Positions 42,770 to 54,330 of a DNA stretch of 64,000 nucleotides are shown here, piece after piece. The stretch is from Paenibacillus etheri (lineage in GTDB: Bacteria; Bacillota; Bacilli; Paenibacillales; Paenibacillaceae), in assembly GCF_001012825.1 (NCBI RefSeq), contig NZ_LCZJ02000033.1, forward strand, positions 170,358 through 234,357, in the 5' to 3' direction. A program made the translations under genes and the position numbers. The notes beneath the pieces were generated by a model. It saw nothing but the letters and a program-made list of their open reading frames with translations. It had not been told where the DNA came from and ran no database searches. How positions within the stretch are numbered: the stretch's first letter is position 1; each line of letters opens with the position of its first letter.

Positions 42770-42874
42770 TTCTTGAAACTGAAGAACGCTAAGGGATGGA
42801 TATACACGTATTTCCGCTCTTCAGATTAAATATGACCATCAGCCAATTCAGACTTCTTTTCTCTGCTGCCGGGA

Positions 42875-44263
42875 CTACAGCTTCCAGATGCGGTACAAGA
42901 TAACTGCCGCTTCAGCACGGGTAAGCGTATCGTTAGGCGCAATTCTAGCGTTCTTTCCGGTTACAACTCCGAAGTTGATCAACAATGATGCGCTGTCTTT
43001 CGCGTAGCTGGAGATGCTTGCTTCATCCAGATAAGCATTTAAAGCTCCACTCGCCTTGATTTGCTTACCGGATACCGCCAGTGCCCGTGCGGTCAGCACC
43101 ATCATATCTTGACGAGAGATATCACTGTGTGGTCGGAACGTATCATTTTCATAGCCTGTGGCAATTCCCAGTTCCTTCGCAGTGACCAGTTCATCATAAT
43201 AATAGTCCGTCTTTTGGACATCGCTGAACAATGCTGCACTTTTTCCCGTTCCCTTGAGTTCAAGCGCTCTGACGAGAAGAGCAATGAAATCCGCTCGCTT
43301 AATAGAATCTGCAGGTGAGAAACTATTCATGCTCGTTCTTTGGATGACATCGCGAGCTGCCATAACATCTATGGCTTTTTTCGCCCAAAATACGCTCTGA
43401 AGGTCTCCGAAGTTTTTCTTTACAAAGGTTACTGCATAAATGCTGAAGTGGGTCGTTTGAAATACAATCGTTTGGGTTGCAGCATCATATCGACCGTTCG
43501 GAACCGGCACTACATTACCTTTATCATCAATGTACCAAACAACGATTAAATCCGGATTACTTAGTTCTTCCGCTGTCGGTCTGTAAGGAATGGATACCGT
43601 TACAGGCGCGTTAGGGTTATTCCACGGAATGACTTTATCGCCTGATACAACGCTTAGATCAATAACTGGATGGTTACCGATCAAATTGCGGGTAGCTGCA
43701 CTCAGGCTGTCCGCAGAGACTTTACTTATGCGTATGGACACTTGCTCAGCATGATCTGTTAAGTCGGGCAGCATATTGCTTGGAATTTGGATTGTAGCAT
43801 TTTCCGTCTTAAGCAATAGCTCAAAGTTTTCTTTCCCTATCAAGCTTTGGGTAGGTAATTGTATATCATACACATTCGCATCCGTATACTTTGGCACTTC
43901 GATTACGATTTGTTTTTTTCCGTTTACTGCTGGGGTAGCCAGTTCAAGCGCTTTTTTCAAGTTATCGCTGGAGATCGTACCTATGGCACGGCCATTATCG
44001 GATTTCACCTCCAGTGTAATCGTAACAACACCATCTTTGTATGCAATGGCTACAGGCTTTGGAGTTGTTACTGCACTACCAGTGTTACTGCTACCAGTTG
44101 GTTCATTGGTTGGCGCTGGTGTCGCTGTTGGAACAGGTGTCGGAGTTGCTGATGGATCCGGCGTTGACGTTGGCGTTGGTTCCGTACCGGTAGATTTACC
44201 CTTGAGGGTAAGCACACCGTAAACAGATGTGTCCATATATCCATTACCTGTCGTTCGTTCCAA
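42875..44263 (-). CDS. C-terminal segment of the frameshifted xylanase: linker, beta-domain and three SLH repeats
   Basis: This frame (462 residues) continues the CBM9 domain ([19 protein letters not shown]), then a Thr/Pro-rich linker ([16 protein letters not shown]), a ~230-residue beta-rich domain, and three S-layer homology repeats. The SLH motifs are [21 protein letters not shown], the region around [21 protein letters not shown], and ...[18 protein letters not shown] repeats bind pyruvylated cell-wall polysaccharide. A single missing base near 44263 separates this part from the GH10 part. It has no start signal of its own. Confidence 0.85.
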   Translation of the reverse strand: MERTTGNGYMDTSVYGVLTLKGKSTGTEPTPTSTPDPSATPTPVPTATPAPTNEPTGSSNTGSAVTTPKPVAIAYKDGVVTITLEVKSDNGRAIGTISSDNLKKALELATPAVNGKKQIVIEVPKYTDANVYDIQLPTQSLIGKENFELLLKTENATIQIPSNMLPDLTDHAEQVSIRISKVSADSLSAATRNLIGNHPVIDLSVVSGDKVIPWNNPNAPVTVSIPYRPTAEELSNPDLIVVWYIDDKGNVVPVPNGRYDAATQTIVFQTTHFSIYAVTFVKKNFGDLQSVFWAKKAIDVMAARDVIQRTSMNSFSPADSIKRADFIALLVRALELKGTGKSAALFSDVQKTDYYYDELVTAKELGIATGYENDTFRPHSDISRQDMMVLTARALAVSGKQIKASGALNAYLDEASISSYAKDSASLLINFGVVTGKNARIAPNDTLTRAEAAVILYRIWKL

Positions 44264-47093
44264 GCGGCAACACTTTGACGTGAGCCGTCTTTAGCATCAT
44301 TGTTCTGTACATCGAAACCAAGCTCTGTATCGTCATCCGGAGTTATCCCATGAAGCGGAATCTTTACTTCAACCGTGTAGTTTGTTCCGGAAATGTGAGT
44401 CGCCGATTCGAAACCAGCTCCGATGCTTACAGGATTAAATGAGGTTTCGTTGTCAAAGTTGATTCTATACTGTCCATCATCACTTTGATAGAAGCTTGTT
44501 TTTGCATTGTTTTGATCCAAGAAGATTTCAACGGAGTCTTGTTCATATTCATTGACACTGCTTTTGTTAAGCTGCGTATCGTTCACCTGGACTAAAAGAT
44601 AAAGATTTTCATCATCCCAAAGTGCTTTTGCTACACCATTTGCGCCCTGCCATGCCATCTGATAGCGATTAATCGGCATTGGGGCCGCATCGTTCCAAAC
44701 GGCATCAACAGTCCCGTCAACTACAGGTGTTGCATATTTAGCGGTTGACTGGTTAGCATTTACAACATCAGGTGTATGGTCTGCTATAAATTTGTCCGGG
44801 GCGATTACCCCGTAATAAGCCGGTTTGGCCTTCAAGTTACTATCAAACAGCAATGGATTCTGAGAGGCTCTCCAGCTAGTACCATCATTCAGCCCCCAGA
44901 ATGTCACGCGTGAGATATTTGCTGCGTGAGTCTTATAGATTTTAAACAGCTGTGCATATAGATAACCCTGAGCATTCGCTTGTTGCTCGGTAATCTTAGA
45001 ATCACTTCCGGCCATGATGTCAAGCTCCGTAATACTTACTTCTACACCCAAGGAAATGAACTTCTCTAATGACAGCTTAACATTCTCCGGATTCGTGTTT
45101 ATATTATAGTGCGCCTGCATACCAACGCCATCGATAAGAAGTTTACCTGGGTGTTCCAGCGCATATTTATCATTGATTTCTTTGACCATACTGTAGATAG
45201 CCTGTGCTTTATTCTGATTATCATCATTGTAATCATTGTAATATAACTTAATATTCCATTCAGGATGCGAATCCAGCACTTCTCTTGCTGCCAGGAATGC
45301 CTGCTCTACGTAGTCTGTTCCGATGGCGCTTTTCCAAGGAGCTGTTCGCAGCGCTGCTTTCCAATCTGTTGGGTTGGAAGGGTTATCGTTCATCGCTTCG
45401 TTTACAACGTCCCAAGAAATCACCTTATCGCCGAAATGCTCCATGACGGTTTTAATATGGGTCCTCAAATTCTTAAGAGCTTCCTCCCGGCCCAATGGGA
45501 TCATGTTCTCTTCTTCATCTGTTGTTGTATTCAGCCACTCTGGTGTCTGCTGATGCCATACCAATACGTGTCCATGCAGCTTAAGTCCTTCTGCCAAAAT
45601 TTTATCAACAAGCTTATCTTGTGCGGTAAAATCAAATTTGCCTGGTGAAGAATATGCCTGATCCGGTTTCATTGCGTTTTCTGCTGTAACGGTATTGTGA
45701 TGCATCTTGAGAAGATCCAGTCTAAGACCATCCAGATCTGCAGCCGATATCGCGTTTCCAATCAGAAAATCGTTTTGATAGGCATCCTTGATCGGAGTTA
45801 GATCTTTTTCAATGTCGATCGTACCTGAACCTGTGTTTTCAAAGCGGATATCGTCGATATAAAATGAGGCTGTTGCGTTAGAGCTTTCCACATAGATGGT
45901 TAAATACTCTTCACTTATTGAGTTATAACGGTAGGTGCCTTGTAATTGAACCCAGCCGTCGCTATTACTAATTGCCTTCGAGGCAAGTGTATTATAACTT
46001 GGACTTGTACTGCCAACTTGCGTAGACAGCTTAAGCTCCGAGCTTGAAGGCTCGATCAACTTAACCCAGAGTGAAATTTTATATTCTTGTCCCTTGTCAA
46101 TATATTTCTCCACACGTAACGAAGGTCCTTGCCAAGTATCCTGTCTACCCTCTACCTTCAAAGCGTAGGAACCATCAGCAGTATGATTAGCTTCATCGGA
46201 AACGGTCAGCTTTTCAGTACCTGCTCTACCTTCAAAAAAGCCTACTTTTTGATCCTCAAAAGTAACAGTGGTAAAAGGCAAAGCGGGGTCTCTAGATGGC
46301 TCTACCGTATCGAGTTTCTCTGTTATCAATATATCACCGATATAGAATGGAACTTCTTTCCCGTCCGCGTTTGATTGAAAACGCAGTTTTGTATTTTTGC
46401 TCGTATCTACAGTGAATTTTCCACTTAAGGTGATTGCTTTACCAGCTTCATAATTCGCGCTCGCAACAACGTCATAGCTCTCTATGCTTTGTATATAAGC
46501 TTGGGCACCGCTAGGTACATTCACGTTTTCGTCAACGTACACGGATGCGGTTACCGTGTAAGTCTTACCGTTTACAAGTTTTATCCCGCTGTAATCGAAA
46601 TCAGCCGCGTCCCAGTCATTGGCTCTGTTGCTTACGTATAATGCTGTGCCGTCTTCATTCCCCGCAAAAACCTTGTCCGTGACTGTCGTCAAGCTTGCGT
46701 TCCCAGATTGCGTAGCAGCACCTTTGCCACTCGCAAAGGATTCGTGATAAACCGTTACCGGACTTGAGGGTGCTGTCGTATCGGGTGCAGGTCCACCAAT
46801 CCAATTAGCAATTTCTGATAATGTTGTGCCCATTTGTACGTAATAACGTCCAATAGCATGGTCCCCTTGATTCGGATAACCCACTTTAAAGGAGTACTTT
46901 ATGCCGTTCGCTGCAGCTGCAGACTGAACATCGGAATTGAAGTCGCCATAAGGATAAGCCAAAAGAACAGGATCTTTATTCGTGATTTCTTTAAGATAAT
47001 TATTAGCCTCAGCTAATTCTGCGGAAGCATCCGCCTTTGTCATGGTCTTCCATTTAGCTTCAGCATGGTTAACCGTATGATTCTGGATACTAA
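44264..47093 (-). CDS. Central segment of the frameshifted xylanase: NodB end, CBMs, GH10, CBM9
   Basis: The middle frame carries the end of the NodB domain ([14 protein letters not shown]), two CBM4/9-like beta-sandwiches (about 100-400), a complete GH10 barrel, and a CBM9 domain. GH10 landmarks are the acid/base Glu in [13 protein letters not shown] and nucleophile Glu in [11 protein letters not shown], plus [12 protein letters not shown]. It should cleave xylan with retention. The reading frame is shifted relative to both neighbours: one extra C in CCCC near 47093 and one missing base near 44263. The barrel is intact. Confidence 0.9.
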
Positions 47094-47542
47094 TATTCGG
47101 GGTGGTTGGTCGCTAAATCTTGCAGTTGCGCATGCGACATGCTGTAGCCAGCGCCAATCCATCCAGTGACAATAAATGCAACCGCATTCATATCATATTG
47201 ATCCAATACCGGAAGAGCTTTGGTAACAAAGTCAGGTGTCCCGTCATCGAAAGTGAGCAAAATCGGTTTGGCAGGAGCTGCCTCGACACCGGCTTTAATG
47301 TTCACATATTGATCCGCAGTCAATGTATTATAACCGTTATCATAAAGATATTTCATAGTGCTCTTGAATTTATCTACGCTTGTATCTGTCCATTCATTCG
47401 TCGCTGTATCGACAATACGATGATACAATAGTACAGGAATTTCAGATGACGCAGCTTCCGTAACCGGTGCAAACAAACCTGACGGTATAAGTATCGCGAT
47501 TGCGAGTAAGATCGAGATGACTTGTTTAAGTATTTTGTTCAT
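47090..47542 (-). CDS. N-terminal segment of the frameshifted xylanase: signal peptide and NodB deacetylase
   Basis: A signal peptide ([20 protein letters not shown] then AASS) is followed by the CE4/NodB deacetylase fold ([20 protein letters not shown]). The frame meets TAG right after ATNHPEY; removing one C of CCCC continues as [11 protein letters not shown], restoring the second metal motif HTVNH. The start ATG at 47542 follows AGGAGG by 9 nt. NodB domains on xylanases usually remove acetyl groups from xylan. Confidence 0.85.
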   Translation of the reverse strand: MNKILKQVISILLAIAILIPSGLFAPVTEAASSEIPVLLYHRIVDTATNEWTDTSVDKFKSTMKYLYDNGYNTLTADQYVNIKAGVEAAPAKPILLTFDDGTPDFVTKALPVLDQYDMNAVAFIVTGWIGAGYSMSHAQLQDLATNHPEY

Positions 47543-47983
47543 TTGCACCATTCCTCCTAATTTTGGTCTTTAGCATTAGCGAATTCACATTATTTCACCT
47601 TCCGATTCTATCCACAACTATACTAATACTAAAGGTGTTACCCCCCATAATCATAGGAAAACACACGCAAGATCTTGGAATTCCCTATGTCTTCCCATGT
47701 AATAAGACCTCTTCATGCGTAATCCAATACTTTTCATTAAAAAGATTTCACAATATAGACGATTACGAATGATCTTTTTTTAGATATGCGCATACTAAGC
47801 TCGATATTTTGAAACTTGCGCCAAGTTGAATCGTAAGTTTGAAGATAGGTCCTGAAGTCTACTGATTTGACGAACTGATATAACATATTTGTGTAGAACA
47901 CGCAGTTATGTGCACTTATGCAGTAAATCGAAGCTTATGAGACCTAAAAAAAGACACAGCACAGCGGAGAGGAGCTATCATTA
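47543..47983. other. Intergenic region between xylanase and P-type ATPase genes
   Basis: This 441-bp AT-rich divergent region holds two palindromes: TATGCGCATA (47785-47794) and AACTTG-CGC-CAAGTT (47813-47827). I see no coding frame, terminator or recognisable riboswitch, including no yybP-ykoY motif. Confidence 0.6.
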
Positions 47984-50638
47984 GTGGAGTATTACCGCAA
48001 GAATGTAACAGACAGTTTACAGGAAGTGCAGAGTACAACTAGCGGGCTTACGTCGGCAGAAGTCAACAAACGACTGGAACGTGATGGTTACAATGAATTA
48101 AAAGGAAAGAAAAAAGATCCCCTCTGGAAACTTTTTCTTGAAAATTTCAAGGACCCTATGGTGGTCGTACTGCTTATTGCGGCCATTGTCCAGATTGTTA
48201 TGGGTCAAGTTATGGAGTCGCTTATCATTTTCCTCGTGTTGATTCTCAATGCAGTTATAAGTGTCATCCAAACTCGTAAAGCGGAGAGTTCACTCGATGC
48301 CTTACAGCAGATGTCGGCACCCGAGGCTAAAGTGTTGCGGGATGGAGTCTTAAAAACCGTCCCTGCTAGAGAGCTTGTTCGCGGTGATATCGTATTACTG
48401 GAAGCTGGTGATTTTGTACCTGCCGACGGCCGTGTCATAGAATCGGGAAGCTTGAAGATCAATGAAGGCATGCTTACCGGAGAATCCGAAGCTGTAGAGA
48501 AGCATACGGATACCATCGCGAAGGAATCTCCACTCGGAGACCGTCGTAATATGGCATTCAGCGGTTCTTTGGTTGTATATGGCCGTGGAACCCTTGTTGT
48601 AACAGGAACAGCACTAACTACCGAAATCGGAAAAATTGCTGAACTCATTGAAAGTGCCGAAGCCAAACAAACGCCACTGCAGCGTAAGCTCGAAACCTTC
48701 AGCAAGCAGCTGGGTATAGCCATCATCCTGCTGTCCATTCTGATCTTTGCCATCCAAGCCGGACGTGTTTGGCTGTCAAATGATACAGTGGATACCACGG
48801 AAGCCATCCTGAATGCGCTAATGTTCGCAGTCGCTGTGGCAGTCGCCGCTATTCCTGAAGCTTTATCCTCGATCGTAACGATTGTCTTATCCGTAGGTAC
48901 GAACAAAATGGCTAAGCAACATGCGATTATTCGTAAGCTGCCAGCCGTCGAAGCACTTGGATCAACCAGTGTCATCTGTACCGACAAAACCGGTACCCTA
49001 ACCCAAAATAAAATGACGGTTGTAGATTACTTTTTACCGGAGGGTAATCGTGATCAATTCAATCAAGAGCCCGAAGAATGGTCTGAGGAAGCCCGGCGCC
49101 TCCTACACATTGCCGTGCTTTGTAACGACTCTAACATTAATGAAGATGGTAAAGAACTAGGCGATCCAACTGAGGTGGCACTTATTGCCTTCAGTAACAG
49201 CATGAATAAAGATTACAAGGAAATACGCGACAATTTCCCTCGTGAAGCCGAACTTCCTTTTGACTCGGATCGCAAGCTGATGACGACCTTGCATACTTTT
49301 AACGGACAAAAAGCAATGATCACCAAAGGCGGACCAGATGTACTCTTTGGTCTTTGTACGCATGTACTACTAAGTGGACAAGAAGTGCCGATGACACCGG
49401 AAATTCTTGATCGGTTCTTTGAAGCCAATGAGGAATTCTCCAGCAGAGCACTACGTGTACTTGCCTATGCTTACAAAACCGTACCAAATACGGTCACTGA
49501 AGTCGGACTTGAGGATGAACAAAACCTGGTGCTCGTAGGCTTGACAGCTATGATTGATCCCCCTCGGGAAGCTGTCTACGGTGCAATCGCAGAATCTAAG
49601 AAGGCTGGAATCCGCACCATCATGATTACTGGTGATCATAAGACAACCGCACAAGCGATCGGACGCGATATCGGCCTGATGACCGAAAAAGAAATTGCAG
49701 TAACCGGTCAAGAGCTTGATGCCATGTCCGACGAAGAACTGGATAATAAACTTGAGCAAATTGGTGTGTACGCCCGAGTCTCCCCGGAGAATAAGATCAG
49801 AATTGTCCGTGCGTGGCAGAGAAAAGGCAAAATCACAGCCATGACAGGTGATGGCGTAAATGACGCACCTGCCTTGAAGCAAGCAGATATCGGCGTCGCT
49901 ATGGGCAGTGGAACCGACGTTGCTAAAGATGCGGCTGCCATGATTTTGACCGATGATAATTTTGTATCGATTGTGAATGCTGTATCTGTGGGCAGAACGG
50001 TATTCGACAATATCAAAAAAGCGATCGCCTATTTATTTTCTGGCAATCTGGGTGCCATTATCGCTATTCTCTTTGCTCTGATCTTCGACTGGATTAATCC
50101 ATTCACGGCGATTCAGCTTCTATTTATCAATTTGGCGAATGATTCTCTCCCAGCCATTGCTCTTGGTATGGAGAAACCTGAACCTAATGTGATGAGCAGA
50201 AATCCAAGAGAACTCAAGGAAGGTATATTTGCCGGAGGAATGATGCAGGCTATTATTACCCGTGGTCTACTTATAGGTATAGCCGTAATTATATCCCTGT
50301 ATATTGGACTCCAGCATTCCCCTGATATGGGCGTGGCCATGGCATTCACAACCCTAATCCTGTCTCGTACACTTCAGACCTTTGCTGCTCGCTCGAACAG
50401 TCAAACAGCTATTGAAGCTGGCTTTTTCAGCAACAAATACGTCATCGGAGCCGTTCTCGTCTGCTTTGCCTTTTATGGCATTGCGGTTCTGCCAGGAGTT
50501 AGAGAAATCTTCTCGATTCCGGCTTCGTTCGGAATGTCCGATTGGCTGGTTGCAAGCGGTCTGGCACTCGGTGCCGTTATCCTAATGGAATTGACAAAGG
50601 TTGTACGTAGAGCGTTTACGCCTAAATCAGCTTCTTGA
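47984..50638 (+). CDS. P2A-type calcium-transporting ATPase
   Basis: The 884-residue protein is a P-type ATPase of the SERCA-like P2A group: N-terminal cation ATPase domain, LTGES actuator loop, phosphorylation site [22 protein letters not shown] nucleotide-binding loop, [17 protein letters not shown] hinge, and ten predicted helices. Calcium export is the best guess; manganese is possible. The start is GTG with GAGAGGAG upstream. A terminator follows. Confidence 0.93.
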   Translation: MEYYRKNVTDSLQEVQSTTSGLTSAEVNKRLERDGYNELKGKKKDPLWKLFLENFKDPMVVVLLIAAIVQIVMGQVMESLIIFLVLILNAVISVIQTRKAESSLDALQQMSAPEAKVLRDGVLKTVPARELVRGDIVLLEAGDFVPADGRVIESGSLKINEGMLTGESEAVEKHTDTIAKESPLGDRRNMAFSGSLVVYGRGTLVVTGTALTTEIGKIAELIESAEAKQTPLQRKLETFSKQLGIAIILLSILIFAIQAGRVWLSNDTVDTTEAILNALMFAVAVAVAAIPEALSSIVTIVLSVGTNKMAKQHAIIRKLPAVEALGSTSVICTDKTGTLTQNKMTVVDYFLPEGNRDQFNQEPEEWSEEARRLLHIAVLCNDSNINEDGKELGDPTEVALIAFSNSMNKDYKEIRDNFPREAELPFDSDRKLMTTLHTFNGQKAMITKGGPDVLFGLCTHVLLSGQEVPMTPEILDRFFEANEEFSSRALRVLAYAYKTVPNTVTEVGLEDEQNLVLVGLTAMIDPPREAVYGAIAESKKAGIRTIMITGDHKTTAQAIGRDIGLMTEKEIAVTGQELDAMSDEELDNKLEQIGVYARVSPENKIRIVRAWQRKGKITAMTGDGVNDAPALKQADIGVAMGSGTDVAKDAAAMILTDDNFVSIVNAVSVGRTVFDNIKKAIAYLFSGNLGAIIAILFALIFDWINPFTAIQLLFINLANDSLPAIALGMEKPEPNVMSRNPRELKEGIFAGGMMQAIITRGLLIGIAVIISLYIGLQHSPDMGVAMAFTTLILSRTLQTFAARSNSQTAIEAGFFSNKYVIGAVLVCFAFYGIAVLPGVREIFSIPASFGMSDWLVASGLALGAVILMELTKVVRRAFTPKSAS

Positions 50639-50661
50639 TCAACAATTGACTGAAAAGACAA

Positions 50662-50694
50662 AACAGCGATTCTCCATCTTTGGAGAATCGCTGT
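50662..50694 (+). terminator. Terminator of the P-type ATPase gene
   Basis: ACAGCGATTCTCC pairs with GGAGAATCGCTGT around a 5-nt loop, followed by TCTTCTG. Confidence 0.85.
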
Positions 50695-50751
50695 TCTTCT
50701 GTCGTTTACAGATCTGACTAAAGCAGCCGTATTATAAATATCACGAATTTT

Positions 50752-51198
50752 TTAATATTTGACTATGTATTCACAACATTCATCCCCATGAACATTACAC
50801 TTCACTTCCCGGACGGAAACTCGTTTCCCACGTATTTTGGTAAGTGCTCCTTCGATTATGGCCCCCTCCAGGTCACATACCATTTTCCCTTCCATAACAG
50901 GTAAACCTTCGCAGAAACAATCATGTACTGCTATCGACATCCCCTTGTCATCTTCATGGGTTATTACAGGGATCCCTATCTTCAATTGTTCGAATAACCG
51001 GAAGAGTTCATTAACCGAGGTAACACCAAACTCTTCCCCTATTTTTCTTCCTATGGTCAACGTTGTACCCTTACCTTTCATGGGTAACGCTTGATATAAT
51101 CCAATAAGTCTAATCGTTCTGAAAAGCTCTAAGGGTACAGCATCACCCAAATTTTCTCTTTTTATTTTTTTCATATCTGTAAAAGTAAAATGATCCAT
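50752..51198 (-). CDS. V4R-domain protein
   Basis: The 148-residue protein matches the V4R (4-vinyl reductase-like) fold: GKGTTLTIGRKIGEEFGV at the start and VREVKCNVHGDECCEYIV at the end, with several cysteines that may bind a ligand or metal. V4R domains usually serve as small-molecule sensors. The ATG at 51198 has GGAGG eight bases upstream; an upstream TTG was rejected. It stands alone with no obvious partner gene, and its function is unknown. Confidence 0.75.
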   Translation of the reverse strand: MDHFTFTDMKKIKRENLGDAVPLELFRTIRLIGLYQALPMKGKGTTLTIGRKIGEEFGVTSVNELFRLFEQLKIGIPVITHEDDKGMSIAVHDCFCEGLPVMEGKMVCDLEGAIIEGALTKIRGKRVSVREVKCNVHGDECCEYIVKY

Positions 51199-51444
51199 GC
51201 CCGTAGCCTCCAAATTCTTATGTCATTTATATTTCAAATTTAATTGATATATTGAGTATAAACGTATCCAATAAATGCTTTGTGATCCTACACACTTCCT
51301 ATCCCTAATGATTGGAAGAACTAGGGTTAAAATCATTATTTTATATTCCGACACTTGACTGTTAGCGCTTCATCTACGATAATTACAACCTCACCCAAAA
51401 AACTGGGACTGGAAGAAAATTGATAATGAAAAGGGGCGGTCCTT

Positions 51445-53463
51445 ATTAGCTGGTTAAGTGATCTCTATAAATTACAGAAGCAGGAGCTAAAAAAGGACAT
51501 CGAGCCCTCTTTAGTCAATGCCATCTTTCGGATGTATGATAGATTTCCCAGGATTGGACTTAAAGAGCGGATCGGTCAGCAGGATATGTCTCTGGATATC
51601 GCTGATGCTTATATTAATGGCCGAAACGCAATGATTGAAGCTGGAGTCGGCATCGGCAAGTCCTTTGCATACCTCATTCCCAGCCTGCTCATAAACCAAA
51701 TCGCAAGGCAACCGATCATTATTGCAACATCCTCCATACAACTTTCAGAACAGATACATAAAGATCTGAGATTCATCGGAAGCCGGCTCGGATTTACATC
51801 GGTTCGCTCCGTAGTAGGAAAGGGCATGGGGCAATATGCTTGCCGGTACAGAGCAGCAGATTTGTTACAGCCTGATGATTTAAGCTCCCCTCTATCTACA
51901 ATTGCCCAGCGTATTGTGAATTATGACGTTGATGAGCGGGCAGATATTAAGGGCGGGGTTAGTGATGCAGTGTGGTCGAACGTTTGTGTGAATGATTGCA
52001 AATTTGAACGTTGTCATTATAAAAGTACATGTTCGTTTTATGAGATGAGAGCTAAGATTAACGCTAACGCCAGCGACATGGATTTTATTATCGTCAACCA
52101 GGACCTGCTCATCCGTGATTTGATCAAGAAAAAAGAAGGAACGAAGGGATTAATCACTGAACGGCCAGCTCTGATCGTAATTGATGAAGCTCATAATCTG
52201 GAAGCAAAGGTTAGAGATGCTAGAACGCTCGAGTTTACATACCGGAGAACCTGCCGTATGCTGGATGACACCTTACAGATTCTCTTCAAGCAATCCGCAG
52301 ATACGGACCTAATGCCACAATTCAAATTTTTAAAAAGATGCGTTGGTCATATTTTCAAACAGGTAGAGGCAGATTTGCTGCAAACAGCCAAGCAGGATAA
52401 TGACCGGATAAAAGTGTCGGAGATCACAGGGATTCCGTTAAAGCGAGGGGCCCAGGTTTTGAAAGAGTTTAATCTCAGCTTATCCGTCTTAACTTCCAAG
52501 CACGAGCGGGAGATCGACAACATTTTTGAAGCCATAAACGGACTTATAGATCTGTTTGATGTACTCGCCGGAGTGGAGGATAACTATCTGATCTGGGCAA
52601 GCAATACCCAGCGTGAGGCTACCATTAGTATCTGTCCTAAAGGCATAAGCCAGTTTCTGAGATATAGCTTATTTAACGGTAAGACATCTGTTATTTTAAC
52701 GTCAGCAACCATGTGCCAAAGCGCTGAAACATTAGAGGAACAATATGCATATCTGACAGAGTCCCTCGGTTACTGGGGAGATTATATGGAGCGCCAGGCT
52801 TCGCTGTTTGATTATGACAACCACACCATGATGTATATTGCCAAGGACATCCCATACTACAACCATCAGAACAAGGTAGGTTATCTTGAAGCGGCATACA
52901 AGGAAATGCTGAGGCTCTGTAATTTAACGGACGGTCGGACATTGGTCCTTTTTTCAGCTAAGGAAGATATGAAGTACATTCATAATAAGCTGAAATCCGA
53001 AAAGCTTGCATGGGCGGTGCATGTTCAAAGAGAAGGATCGTCTCAGGACGGGGTGATCGCTGAATTCCGAGGGAGTAAAGGTGTCCTTCTTAGTACCGGT
53101 GTATTCTGGGAAGGCGTGAATATCGAAGGGTCCGATTTGTCGCAGTTAATTATTTTCCGTCTGCCTTTCCCTGTTCCTTCCGATCCTGTCTATGAATATA
53201 AGGCATCTTTGGCGAAGGATCCCTTAAAAGACGTTTTTGTACCGGACATGCTGCTTCGGTTAAGACAAGGAACCGGGCGACTGATCCGTAGTGAAACTGA
53301 CCTTGGTGTACTCAGCATACTTGATTCCCGTCTGTCCGTTGCAGCCAAAAAGGATTACCGGGATAAGGTACTGGGATCTTTACCATTTAAAAAGGTTACC
53401 GAGGATTTTAGAGTTCTGGAGAAGTTTGTAAAAGAAAAAGGGATACAACTTAGTGAAAAGTAG
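51445..53463 (+). CDS. DinG/YoaA-like DEAH helicase with Fe-S cysteines
   Basis: The protein is an XPD/DinG-type superfamily 2 helicase: Walker A EAGVGIGKSFAYL, four cysteines in YACRYR...NVCVNDCKFERCHYKSTCSF placed as in Fe-S helicases, VIDEAHNLEAK box, and RQGTGRLIRSETDLG motif VI. It lacks an N-terminal exonuclease domain, which makes it closer to YoaA. The frame is open from 51430. An ATT at 51445 has AAAAGGGG eight bases upstream, and the extension (ISWLSDLYKLQKQELKKDI) looks natural; the first ATG (51532) has no ribosome binding site. Confidence 0.88.
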   Translation: MSWLSDLYKLQKQELKKDIEPSLVNAIFRMYDRFPRIGLKERIGQQDMSLDIADAYINGRNAMIEAGVGIGKSFAYLIPSLLINQIARQPIIIATSSIQLSEQIHKDLRFIGSRLGFTSVRSVVGKGMGQYACRYRAADLLQPDDLSSPLSTIAQRIVNYDVDERADIKGGVSDAVWSNVCVNDCKFERCHYKSTCSFYEMRAKINANASDMDFIIVNQDLLIRDLIKKKEGTKGLITERPALIVIDEAHNLEAKVRDARTLEFTYRRTCRMLDDTLQILFKQSADTDLMPQFKFLKRCVGHIFKQVEADLLQTAKQDNDRIKVSEITGIPLKRGAQVLKEFNLSLSVLTSKHEREIDNIFEAINGLIDLFDVLAGVEDNYLIWASNTQREATISICPKGISQFLRYSLFNGKTSVILTSATMCQSAETLEEQYAYLTESLGYWGDYMERQASLFDYDNHTMMYIAKDIPYYNHQNKVGYLEAAYKEMLRLCNLTDGRTLVLFSAKEDMKYIHNKLKSEKLAWAVHVQREGSSQDGVIAEFRGSKGVLLSTGVFWEGVNIEGSDLSQLIIFRLPFPVPSDPVYEYKASLAKDPLKDVFVPDMLLRLRQGTGRLIRSETDLGVLSILDSRLSVAAKKDYRDKVLGSLPFKKVTEDFRVLEKFVKEKGIQLSEK

Positions 53464-53556
53464 AACCGGCTTTGCCGCCCTCTAAGGCAGGCGTATTCTT
53501 CCGAAGCAGCGATACTGCGTATCGCTTGGGGCATCCTTTTCAGCATGAAAAATAGT

Positions 53557-53597
53557 AAACAAGCCTGATGAGCTTCTGTGCCAGGCTTGTTTATTTT
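53557..53597. terminator. Bidirectional terminator after the helicase gene
   Basis: AAACAAGCCTG pairs with CAGGCTTGTTT around a 14-nt loop, followed by ATTTTT. Confidence 0.85.
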
Positions 53598-53665
53598 TGC
53601 TGTACTAGCTTTTCATCATATATCCATTGAACATTGTCGGAGGATTTACTGGCGTGATCATCAGT

Positions 53666-54295
53666 TTATATATCTCTTTCCACCTTAAATCGCAGAACCG
53701 TCTTCAGTTTTTCTGGCAATGTTTTTCGGGCATCCGTTAAATAAATTTCTTTATGTGTTTTCTCGGCTCTCCGAAGCTGATGATCCGCGCAATATTCCTC
53801 CATCATTGTAAATGTCTCCGGTTCATTATCATAACTACCAAGATGCATCACTTGCACACACGAACCCTCTATGATCTTGTCCAACCGAGCAGACTCCACA
53901 TTGAGATGCCTTTTCTTACGTTGAACCTGCTCTTTTGCCCACTGAAACAGATCCTCTGTAACGAAGTCCGGCTGCCGAATCATCAATGTATAAATCAAAT
54001 GATCCTTATCCAAGTAATCCAGCTTTCTTCCCTCTTCAGCTAAGTCCCAACATCCCTCTAAGGGAAACACCGTATATTCAAAATATCCTTCTGGTGTAAC
54101 CCCCTGCTTCGGCATCATCCGAATCGCGTAAGACAGTGCATAGAGTACCTCTACATGTTCTTGAAACGCCTCACCGTTCGGGTCTCCCTTACCTTGAATC
54201 GTAAAATACTGCATTTCCGGTACTTCGATCAGAACGGGCTTCTGACCTGGTACATAGAGTGCTTTGTCATGCTTTTTCCACTCAAATTTCGTCAT
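53666..54295 (-). CDS. GyrI-like small-molecule-binding protein
   Basis: The 209-residue protein has the GyrI-like/AraC effector-binding fold (VLIEVPEMQYFTIQGKGDPN, VQVMHLGSYDNEPETF), with no DNA-binding domain. Stand-alone members bind drugs or other small molecules. AAGGAAGG lies 10 nt before the ATG. The specific ligand is unknown. Confidence 0.85.
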   Translation of the reverse strand: MTKFEWKKHDKALYVPGQKPVLIEVPEMQYFTIQGKGDPNGEAFQEHVEVLYALSYAIRMMPKQGVTPEGYFEYTVFPLEGCWDLAEEGRKLDYLDKDHLIYTLMIRQPDFVTEDLFQWAKEQVQRKKRHLNVESARLDKIIEGSCVQVMHLGSYDNEPETFTMMEEYCADHQLRRAEKTHKEIYLTDARKTLPEKLKTVLRFKVERDI

Positions 54296-54330
54296 TCATT
54301 TATCATCCTTCCTTTAAATTGCTCGTAAGC

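Noticed and set aside
47800-47983. Manganese (yybP-ykoY) riboswitch ahead of the P-type ATPase
   Set aside because: The conserved GGGGAGTA-type core is absent.
48205-48987. A 260-codon minus-strand frame inside the P-type ATPase gene
   Set aside because: It is the antisense shadow of a strongly conserved ATPase and has no start signal.
53509-53525. GCGATAC-TGC-GTATCGC palindrome after the helicase gene
   Set aside because: Perfect but short, alone and outside any promoter; no sign that it is an element end.
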